From Temnopleurus reevesii (taxonomy: Eukaryota > Echinodermata > Echinoidea > Temnopleuroida > Temnopleuridae), in the NCBI GenBank assembly GCA_036244855.1, contig BQKZ01006050.1, forward strand, positions 1-10,634: a stretch of DNA of 10,634 nucleotides, given 5' to 3'. The position numbers and the translations under genes were made by a program. Below the pieces are notes generated by a model, which worked only from the letters and a program-made list of their open reading frames with translations, was not told the origin of the DNA and did not search any database. This document shows positions 1 through 9,900 of this stretch, in pieces; the stretch's first letter is position 1, and each line of letters begins with the position of its first letter.

Positions 1-700
1 CCATTAGTCTCCAGAAACAAATCTTATTGTCTGAAGTTTCATTTTTTTGAAAAGCGAATTATTCTTTTCTTTTATTCGTTGCAAAGTAAACTTTCGATTC
101 TACTTTTTATTGTGATACTCTATATGTGTTTTTTTTAAAGAAAGGTCGTGTACATTGATATAGAAATGAGTTTATCGAGATGTTTAAGTCCTTGACAGGG
201 CATTGTTGTAATCACAAATATGACCTCTTACACTCTAAGAAGATAAGGGACACAAAAGGTGCAAACATTCACGGAAGTGTGAGATCTGCCGCAAAACTCG
301 AAAAAATTGCAATATTGCATCCTTATGATGTACACACTCAGCCCCAAATGGTAGATAAAAGGTGCTTGCAAATAAAGTTTTAACCTTCTTACACCCGTCG
401 CTATCTGCTTTGTTGAAAAGATACCAGATTTCATTTCGCCATTTCCTCATGGCAATTACAAGTTTGAATTACTAAACACTGACTAAATATAGATTCCTCA
501 ATCTCAGAATATCACAATGATTTTCACTCTAAATGATGACAAGAATTAATGTTGAAGATAACTCTCCCACATTATTCAGGAACTTATGAATTTCTGTTCG
601 TGCTCTAGATGCCCTGCTTACAGTGTAGTGAAGTGTGAAAACTATGCAATAACACGGTTTCTAAATGGTTTTAATAAAACGGACTACTGGCAATTTTTGA
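1..700. other. AT-rich non-coding flank, nothing recognised
   Basis: Only short open frames with no recognisable protein on either strand. An AATAAA on the minus strand at about 76-71 is without context. Downstream of the gene, likely intergenic. Confidence 0.6.
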
Positions 701-938
701 GGCCACCGCAAACTACACGGTGTTTAGTCGTACGACATTACGACATTACGACCAATTTTGCAAGTACCGAAACACGTTACAATACATCGTCTCACGGTGA
801 GTTGCTTGATACATGAAACTTTATGAAGTATTAAGCATCAAATGAATTGACGTGAGACGACGTATTATAACGTGTATCGGTATTTTCAAAGTTGGTCTCA
901 AATTGGTAAGACTAAATATCGTATAGTGTGCGGTGGCC
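701..938. mobile_element. Long-hairpin MITE in the 3' flank
   Basis: The left arm from ggccaccgc (701 to about 812) and the right arm ending gcggtggcc (about 828-938) are inverted copies of each other over about 105 bp. In the first 29 bp there are 4 mismatches. The left arm carries a small extra tandem repeat (cgacatta twice). The loop is only about 15 bp, so a transcript would fold into one long hairpin. No clear target duplication is seen. Confidence 0.8.
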
Positions 939-2350
939 TTTCGTCCTTTCAAATGTGTCGGCTGATCTTCCAATTCAAAGAAATAAAGATCCTCAGTAGT
1001 CCATGATTTTGTAAGTCCATGAAAAACGAAGACTAAAGGTGAAGTGAATTGACCGTTTTCATGTTTATGTCAAGTTCAGGAAATGAAATTAAATGAAAAT
1101 GATGCCATAAAAAGAGGAGAGCAACCAATTACTTCTCACTTTCTCTGTCGATCGACTCTTCCATTCTTTATAGAATTTTCGTTTCTGCGTTACGGTATTT
1201 GCGTTTCTATATTTGAAATAGTTATATCATCAATATTCCATCAAATAATTTCATTAACAATGCCTATTTAAAATTCCATAGGAAATTGCCATTAAAAATT
1301 CCATTAGAAATCTTCGTTTCGTCATCGAAATTGTCAATTTCTTACTTGAATACTTTTATCGAAAGTGACATACATTTTAAATTGGTATTGCAATTCATTG
1401 CGACATGTAAAGAAATAAAAAAAAATATTCTGTTTCTTAAAAAAAACATAATATATAAAAATATATGTAAGCCATCCCAAAACCCTGAAAACTGTCAGGA
1501 TATGTATACATAGGTCACAATTTCAACTATAATTCTTTCAGCCCTTCGGAGGTTTATCAGATTGCTTCATCATTATTTTATTGTGGAGTCCTTTACAAAT
1601 AAATTAGTCGGCAGATTCGGTACACTTTAGAGGTGGCATTTTAAAAAGTCAACAATATGCCATCTAACAATTAATATACGTAGTATAAAATATGCAATTA
1701 AACAGTAACGATATGAATATAAACGCTTTAACACCATCGATATTGATATATTTCCATTCAGCTCAGCCTTTAAGAAGCGAATTATTTCATAATAGTTTCA
1801 TCATACTTGAATTAATCTGTATCAGGTTTAGAAAATATCATTTTTTGGTACATGTACTTATGTATTGATATTCGAACTTATTACTTAACTGTTGTGTTTA
1901 ATTTGATATATCGTGAAGACAGACATCCTCATTCAAAAGGGAGTTTCAAATAATTAGAAAATTGGATTACTATTTTTTTTTACTTACTCTATTAGGCTTG
2001 CACGTATTTGCCGAAAAGTGTGGTAGCTCCCCCGCCTCCGCCCCCCCCCCCTTTCCCGGTCGACCCCTGGCATGTTTACCAAGCCGCTATGTCAACTCAG
2101 GTCCAAAATATTAAGCTGCCCAGTGTGACAAATTAGAGCAGACTCTTGTGTGATATGTCTAATACAGGAACCGCGGAACATCTTTACACGTGGAGGGGCT
2201 GATGAAAGTGGAGGGGCTGTCATTCATAAGTTTTACATACTGTCATTCTTTTTTAAATTGTTTAAACGCACTTTTTTTTTTTTTTTTACAAGGGTTGGGT
2301 ATTGTAGACCCCATAGCCTCGGTGCGACGGTTCTGCGGTGTCTGAGTCTA
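939..2350. other. AT-rich 3' flank, no gene recognised
   Basis: Mostly AT-rich sequence with short frames of no recognisable content. Notable details are near-repeats of aaattccat around 1268-1306, a C-rich patch with eleven C at 2041-2051, a gtggaggggctg doublet near 2190-2219 and a T run at 2271-2287. A short inverted match ggactactg / cagtagtcc (681-689 with 994-1002) may extend the element at 701-938. A minus-strand AATAAA at 1582-1577 could serve as a distal poly(A) signal. Confidence 0.5.
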
Positions 2351-2356
2351 GTTGTA

Positions 2357-2611
2357 AACGCTTCACACCTTTGTGTTTTTAGCGTGCGTTGGCCCAGCAA
2401 TTTTGTCAATTAAAAACGCTCCCTGAACGCACAAAGACGCAGGTCATATGGTGGACTGACGTTGGACGTTTGGTCCTTGAGCACAAGCCGAACGTCAGTC
2501 CGGCGTCTTATCAGCGTGTACAGTGCGCACTGGGAGCGTTTTTAATAATAATAATAAATAAAAACACTCTTGGACGACGTAGGCTAAAACACAGATATGT
2601 GAGTCGGTCTT
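2357..2611. mobile_element. Foldback element abutting the gene's stop codon
   Basis: The core is clear: attaaaaacgctccc (2409-2423) pairs with its inverse at 2532-2546. Inner stems are aagacgc 2434-2440 with 2503-2509 and ggactgacgtt 2453-2463 with 2491-2501. Weaker similarity extends outward (cacacctttgtgtttttagc on the left against the inverse at about 2586-2605). This reaches TA dinucleotides at 2355-2356 and 2612-2613, the latter being part of the stop codon. The core hairpin is well supported, but the outer limits are tentative. Confidence 0.65.
2541..2546 (-). promoter_or_regulatory. Possible polyadenylation hexamer ATTAAA
   Basis: On the minus strand ATTAAA lies about 65 nt after the stop codon, inside the arm of the foldback element. 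A canonical AATAAA does not appear until 1582-1577. Choice between them cannot be made from sequence. Confidence 0.3.
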
Positions 2612-2829
2612 TAAACCAAGTTCATTAACAGCACCTCGACCATAGTGATGGTTCGAAGTTTCCGGGGCACTTTATACTGGTTAGCAGTCGCCTCCGTATT
2701 GTCGAGAATATATCGCTCGAGTTCTGCAAATGCTCCTGGCTGAACTACATGCACACGCGAATGCGAGATGATGCCGTTAACTTGTAAGCGTTCGACATGA
2801 CTGCTTCGACTCCGTAATTCTGTATCAAT
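2611..2829 (-). CDS. GHDC: GHDC-like exon G: C-terminal end with stop codon
   Basis: Residues 528-599 plus TAA (219 bp, phase 0). The acceptor ttttttcttcag at 2830 has an excellent pyrimidine tract. It starts IDTELRSRSSHVERL and continues with RVHVVQPGAFAELERYIL and NQYKVPR (578-583). These match the usual GH3 ending: an ID-x-x-L helix, a glycine-phenylalanine turn and the near-terminal Q-Y-K-x-P-R. Seventeen residues follow the final Arg, about the length seen in GHDC. The stop codon at 2613-2611 coincides with the outer edge of an inverted-repeat element, so the last codons may have been changed by that insertion. Confidence 0.87.
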   Translation of the reverse strand: MDTELRSRSSHVERLQVNGIISHSRVHVVQPGAFAELERYILDNTEATANQYKVPRKLRTITMVEVLLMNLV

Positions 2830-3842
2830 CTGAAGAAAAAAATAAAAAAAGAACGATAATTAACACGATATAAACAATTCCTGAAAAGTTAAGTGGGCCA
2901 AAGACAATACAACCGTTCCCAATGTATTCAATTGTATGGGCACAACAATCGCCAACCGGTTCCGATTGAATATCATTACAAAGGACCATTGAATTTGCGT
3001 TCGACTTAACTTGTCGAAAATATTTCATATCGTGTTATATATTTTTGGATGTATAGGACAGTTATGACAGTTGGTAATCTAATTGAGACAGACCCCCCCC
3101 CCCCGAAAAAAAATATATATATATATATTCACATCTACCGAAGACTATCCTCTGTAAACAAATGTATATTTCTATCTTATAGAGATAATCATTTTGCTAC
3201 CCCATTTCTTTAAAGTATACACAAAAATAAGTATTCATCCTTTATTACAACAAAATAGCTAAAACTTTTTAAAGCAGAAATCAAGACTACAGCGCTAACC
3301 CCTATCAGAATGATGGGGGAGGGGACCCTTCCCCTGTTTTGCTTGTCAGCACGCCGGTTTGAAGTGAATACTTTTTTAGGTTCCTGCAAAAAAATTTAAA
3401 GATTGAATGTGAGTAGAAATTTGAAGAGAGCTTGTCCAGGGCATGTGCCGAAATGTCTGGAGTCGGCTGCCAGAAAGGGTCTACATGCCTTATAGAGCTC
3501 ACTCCTCTTGATAAGACATTCTTGTGCCACACCCATGACATATACTTTTTAACGTTTGTGTCTATCTTTAAGAGGATGGCACAAGAAGTTAAAGACGTCT
3601 TATAATAGCAAGAAAAAGATAGCTATGAGCATTTCATGCAGAGGACCCCTGGGTAGTGTCCATGGAAACATGAGGAGAAAGTTATATTTCTGACGGTCTT
3701 ATTTCATCGTGTGATCAAGATGATTTTAAACCTTTACTTCCAAATGCTGAGTAATGATACAAAAATCTTTGAACTCATCTTTATATAAAAGACATAAAAA
3801 GTGACAATTTAGAGTTACGGCTCTGTGTCACTAGCTCCTCGA

Positions 3843-3900
<58 letters not shown>

Positions 3901-6900
3901 TGTGTGTTATTCTTACCATTGCTTTCTCCTCATCCAAAAGAGGTTTTCCCTCATCTTTCATCTCTAGGAAGAATATGTAATAAGGCACGGGTTCCTTCGG
4001 TTCATAAACTGTTGGGTTTATAACAAATGATATTATAACATAAATAAAAGCATTTTTGAAAAGCTAAGTAGGTCATGGTATCTCCGTGCGTCATGTATTA
4101 AATTGTACGAACATTACAATCGTTAGCCGGTCTCGATTTCAATAGCATAAGAAAACATCAAATTTGCCTTCACCGAGTTACTTTTATGGAAATAAATAAC
4201 ATCGTGTGTTATCCAGATTTCATGAATGGAAAAAAAAATTAAAGATTTTAAATGTCATAAAAGCAAATGGAAAGATAGATCGAAAAATTCAGATCCCTTT
4301 ATATCTGTAAGTTGATATCAGGATAAACTTATAACACGATATAAAGTATTTTCGAAGAGTTAAGTCGAATGCAATTTCAATGCTCCTTTCTAATGCTATT
4401 GAATTCGGTACCGGCTTGTCATTGTTGTGTCCACACAGTTGAATACACGGTGTACGGACCTATTGTCTGCGTTCTAGTTAACTTTTCGGAAATTGTTTAT
4501 ATCGTGTTTACTATGCAGATCTATAGATATGGATATAAAACAAGTTCAAATCGAAGCTATGAACTGCAAAACATACAACATCTAAGATAGCATCAACTAT
4601 AAGCACATGCAATTATGAACACATAAAACATATTTAACAGTGTTTTAATCACTACTGGACTAACTCTGCCGACATGATGACGATGAATTTAGATTTAAAG
4701 GCGTTTCTCATTCAATTCCGAATATCTATGACATAAAACATACATATAAATAAATAGATAAATTTCGTATGTGTTTGATTGCGCCTTCGTGCTTACAATG
4801 CAAGCTGCCTTTCAACATGACCCCCTACCCCAAATATAAATAAACCCATCAAAACAAACAAACAAACAAACAAACAATCAATCAAACAAATAAACAAACA
4901 AAGTCAAACTGCCGGCCCTCTAATTGAGAGGCTAGAGTTAGAACGACTACACCACGACGCTTCCACAAAACCACCCCTCACCCCCACCCCCCAACAAAAA
5001 ATATCCCATCCCTTAAAAAATTATTACCAAAGCATTTTTCGTTCAGTATGCTGCTCTCAGCCACTGCAAACTCAATCAGAGTCCTGTCTTTCCATTTGCC
5101 TGCAGCAGCCCGTACGCTCTCAGACACGATACGCTGATCCACTTTCTCGTTATGGATATTTAGCATCTGTCCAATCCTAGAGTTACATAATTGCAAAAAT
5201 GGAATAATAAATAAATCACATTAACGCTTCATTAGCATATAATTAACATGTACCGTTCAAAGATAATTTTAAAAAGTTACACAGAAAATTTGCATGTCTT
5301 CGCGTGCGAACACACATACACACACAGACTCACACACAAACAGACACCCCCACACCCCACACACACATACACATACACTCATTCTCTCTCTCTCCTTCTC
5401 TCGCTCAAATGGATACCAAGAAATATACTGCGTTATGGTATCTCGATAGGAAATTGTTATTTTCAAGTGATGAGATCTGAGGATGATCATAATTTGGTTC
5501 CATTAAACTCATGGCTCCAAATACGACGAGAAAAAAAATCAGTTGGTTACCAAAATTGATGTACCGAGTAGTTACAAGCTTGGTAAAACGGTTGTAGGTT
5601 TTTACAATTCTTATGGTACCATTAGGCTAATTTTCTTAATCTTTGAGGCAAATATATGAACGGAATAATTACAAAGTAAAATGTACTTAGCCGATCTAAA
5701 TGGGTAACACGAATTTGTTTGCAATGTTGTTCTTTACCTGTACATGAAATCGAGGACAGGCATGCGTTTATAAAAGTCTATGACCCGGATGACGTCACCC
5801 ATACGAAAACGATAGAGACCAGAGTCTGAGGTGAGGACGATCTCATAGTTCTGTCCCTTCTTCAGCTCGTCCAAGAAAAACGTCTGCGGTTGAGATGAAG
5901 AACTGTCGGGACATCAAAAGAAACTTGTTGTTAAGACATATTCAGTAAGTACACGTACTTGTATCATGTGTTGCTTGACAAAATGCAAATTATCGTACAA
6001 TTCATACTGCATTTTGGTATATATTCAGACGTACAATACATTGCACATTAATAAAAAAAAAAAGCAAATTAAACAAATTTCCCTCGTCAATTAAACGCAA
6101 AGTTATGAAAAATTACATCACCATGATAAAGAGACGATGAGGTTTCATTTTCCCGGACAAGCCCCTTAATTGTTACACGTGTGTAGCTCTATCTATAAAA
6201 CCTGCGCAGTGATTCATCAAGGAAAGACTTCAAGAACGACTTAAAGAAGGAGGGGTATCAGTTATTGCATTAAGTTATATGATAATCTTTAAAGCATTTA
6301 ACACAAGAACATGTACCAGTCTTTCTGAAAATCCTTCTTGACTTGATGAAACACTGTCTAGGTACTTAAAAACGCGTGTGATTTTTTCCTTCAAATATTC
6401 ATCCATGTGGGGAGCAGGTTCTGCGTTTCTCAATTTTTATGGACAATTAAGGCTTTCGATCAACTCAATTCTAGTATAAGCGACTTATTCAATATGTTTC
6501 GCGAAAAAATAATTGACCACGGATCATGGGGCAATGCAAAAAACAAATACAGCGGTGTATATGCGTAATATCATCGACCATGAATACACAAACAGATTCC
6601 AGTCGTTCTTAAAGACTTCCTTACCTTGGTGAAACACCGGCCAGGACGATGTTTCATCAAATCGTTCTTAAAGTGACGAAATATTTAAAGAAAGACTGGA
6701 GTTCGTTAAAGGGGAACTTCACGCAGACATAGATGAACTCTTAGTGGATGAAGAAATATACAATGATCAAACTGTGAAAATTTGAGCAAAATCCAACAAT
6801 CCATTCAAAAGTTATGAATTTTCAAAGTTTTTATTTAAACCCATCATGGGCTCCTTAAATCGGCAACGTAAAGGCACAAAATGGCTGCCATCATGGAGAA

Positions 6901-9900
6901 CTCTCCATTCACTTTGTACACAGAATTTCACATTTTCTCCTTTTTCTAGAAAAGTAGACAATAAATCAACAAAAATCATTCAGAAATGCATGCAGAATCA
7001 AAATGTCCATATCATACTTTAAGAGAATAGTACAATTTTGTCTACTTTTGTCTACTAACAAGTATAACGCGCATAAGATTCTCGATCATTCAGAACAAGA
7101 ACTGATACCAGTCGCGCGTAAAGCCGTTCTCAACGTATTTCGCAACTTGATGAAACACCGCCCCCCCCCCAATCAAGAGATGACAATTTGAAGTTAGCCA
7201 ACAAAAAGTTCTTACATGTCTTCTTCCTTGATGAATTCCATGACGAACTGGTTAACCACTGGGATATAGCCCTTCTCGATGTACCTGTACCCCGGGGCGA
7301 AGGCTATTTCACATGCTTCGGAGCAGCCATAGAAACCAGGTAATAATGGCAAGCCTTATGAAAGATGGATGAAAAAGAAGAAAAGCATGTAAGATATTTG
7401 GCCATCCCTTGTTACATAAGTGTTCGTTGTGCCAAATGTAAATGTAGATAGGTCCTATCTGGTGAAAAGTGTGATATTATATAACCACCAGTTATGTACT
7501 CGCAATGGGTGACTTTAAGTACGGTGTTGAATGCTTGTGTTGGTGTTGCAGCAAAACCAGCACCAGCCTCAACACCAAACTTGAAGTGTACGGCGTTTGG
7601 GGTAGACCTCGCAAATTTCTGACGTATTTCCGGTCGTTTATGTATCACTTCTGTAAACTGACCAACGGTATTTGGGCTCGGTTTACGGACCGTTTTGCTC
7701 TATCAACACCAACACCGAACACCGTACTTGAAGTCACCCAGTGTACTAACAAACATGAATGGAAACTTTTGTAAGAAGTACAACAAAGAGTTTTAACTTT
7801 GAAGCCATGTATATATTTATTTTATCACAATAACATACTGAGCAAAGATATCATGAAGTCATTGTTAAAATTAAAGATTAAAACATTCTGCTATATTCCA
7901 TTTCTGGTCACTATATATGATGGTTTGGTTACATGATTGTCGGCTAAAGACCTCTGGATTTTGAATAAAATGTTAAAAAGGTGGGTTCAAAGAATGCATG
8001 ACATTCAACTATTCATGTCAGCTCACGTAAATAATTATTTTATGACCATCCATGAGCAGATAAGGGTAAATTGATAGACGTCAGTACGGACCTTTAGCAT
8101 GACAACGGTATGGCCAATCACAACGTTATTTCTCAAGCGCGGGATAATCTAGCGGGCCGCTAAGGTTGAGAACTGATAAAAAGACGGGAGTGCCAATCAC
8201 AACGTTAACTCGAAGGTTCATTCAAGAAGTAGCGTTGTGTTGGTGCACCCTTCTGGAACGGACCTTAGAGCTAACGTTGTGATCAGCCCTACCGTTTTCT
8301 ATGCTAAAGGTCCTTAGTCTCTAGAAAACGGTTGGGTTGTTATAAGCTCTGATTCCTACCTTGTGCGTACGTGGCGTTTAACCTCGGCCAGCATCCAGTT
8401 GAGTCAACCCCAAGGATGACAGGAACCCGAGGCCAAATCCTTTTGATGATGCCTGTGAAGCCCTTTTCGAATTCCTTCCTAAGCTCTGCAGCTCTTGCAA
8501 GGTCACCACCATACCTCTGTAGCTCGTTCTCCAGGCTGACTCTGATGTATGGTGGGAGGTTGAGGTCCCCGCTGAGGGCGCCACATTCTATGTCTTTGGT
8601 GAGAGCCGGCCATTCCCTCTCCAAGATCTTCATGGCAGTCTCCAGGGTATTCAGAAANCCCATGCTCTAATATTGTAGAAAACTATTTAAGTTGTTATTC
8701 CAAGACAGTTTTTAATACTATGAGTGCGAAATATCCTGGTAAATTCAACACCGACTGTTATAGATTCAAGCCTCTTTTGGCTTACCATACTTAAACCACA
8801 GATTTAAACTCTAGTTTAAGTTAAACCTGACATCAGTATACGGGCCTTAGAGTTAAATTTCATTTCTGGTTGCTAGATGAGAGCTTGGTTACGTGATTGT
8901 CGGCTTAAGACATATTAAGTAATTTTACCTTTGGAGTTTGAATAAAATGTTATAAAGTTGTGAACGAATGCGTAACATTCAACGATCCATATCCCCATGC
9001 ATATCCCCATGCGTATGATTCTACGTTATCTCACCCTGCCCTTAGCGTTCAAATTAATATGCATTTGTAAAAGTCTGAAGAAAACAATGGTGTTGTTACT
9101 AACTTTGATGCTTACCCTGCACGTATGTGGCACTTAACCTCGACCAGCATCCAGTTGAGTCAACCCCTAGGATGACAGGAACCCGAGGCCATTGAATCCT
9201 GTTGATAATACCAGCGAAGCCCTTTTCGAATTCCTTCCTCAGTTTGGCAGCTCTTGCAGGGTCACCACCGTACTTCTGCAGCTCGTCCTCCAGGCTGGCT
9301 CTGATGTCTGCTGGGAGGTCGAGGTCCCCGCTGAGGGCGCCACATTCTATGTCTTTGGTGAGAGCCGGCCATTCCCTCTCCAAGATCTTCATGGCAGTCT
9401 CCAGGGTATTCAGAAAACCCAAAATGATTCGACCCAGGTTTGGATCCATGAGCGCAAAGAGCAATTGGACGTAGAACGCATCGTGCATGGATCGGATCTT
9501 GTACCCATCAGCTGGCGCGGCAAACTGCGCGTAGAACCAGTTCTCGTCCTCCGACAGTCCCCCAGCCGTCTCCAGAACGCATCCGTTAGACATCTTCTGA
9601 CAATCGGGCGCAACGTAAAAATAAATCGTCTTCAACATTCGGTTTGTTGGGTAGCACTCGTTACCAACGTGGGTAAACATTGCACCAATCCTCATGTTAT
9701 ACTTCATTGCAGTTTTCCTTAGTGGGAATACCTTGTACCTCCCAGTCGTGCCTGTTGTCCTGACAAAGGTGTCAGGCGATCCTTTCATGAGAACATCTGT
9801 CTTGCCTTCCATCATGCGGTTGATGTACGGCCTGAACCATTCATAATCCGTAACAGGATGGAGCTTACGGAAGTTTTCCAGTGACGTCATATCTGATAGA

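Larger units (their letters stand above)
7900..9421. repeat. Tandem duplication of exon A 3' end plus following intron
   Basis: The block at about 8856-9421 (intron start plus the last third of exon A) is repeated at about 7900-8662. Matches beyond the exon include catttctggt, gattgtcggct with flanks, gaataaaatgtta and acattcaac. The stretches beside the two splice donors also match (9078-9115 and 8319-8359). The copy is longer by roughly the 228 bp MITE at 8087-8314, which the original lacks. Similarity fades between 8663 and 8855, so the exact unit length is uncertain. Confidence 0.8.

Noticed and set aside
586..816. 76-codon open frame on the plus strand
   Set aside because: It overlaps the hairpin arm at 701-812 and has no recognisable features.
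2825..3028. Shared frame between 2825-3028 (minus) and 4369-4590 (plus), with a common CC-HT-EY pattern
   Set aside because: Both lie in copies of the same non-coding MITE in opposite orientation. The third copy does not keep the frame.
4853..4903. Regular CAAA repeats resembling a short repeat array
   Set aside because: This is the simple-repeat tail of a SINE. There are no spacers, so it is not a CRISPR.
7412..7774. Open frames on both strands with Cys/Thr-rich products
   Set aside because: They fall across the MITE at 7499-7746 and match no protein family. Its inverted repeats explain them.
8371..8670. 99-codon open frame on the plus strand
   Set aside because: Antisense to the duplicated exon copy. 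A similar frame opposite exon A (9202-9474) reflects the duplication.
9192..9722. 176-codon open frame on the plus strand
   Set aside because: It lies antisense to exon A, whose minus-strand frame carries the GH3 motifs. It is a shadow of the coding sequence.
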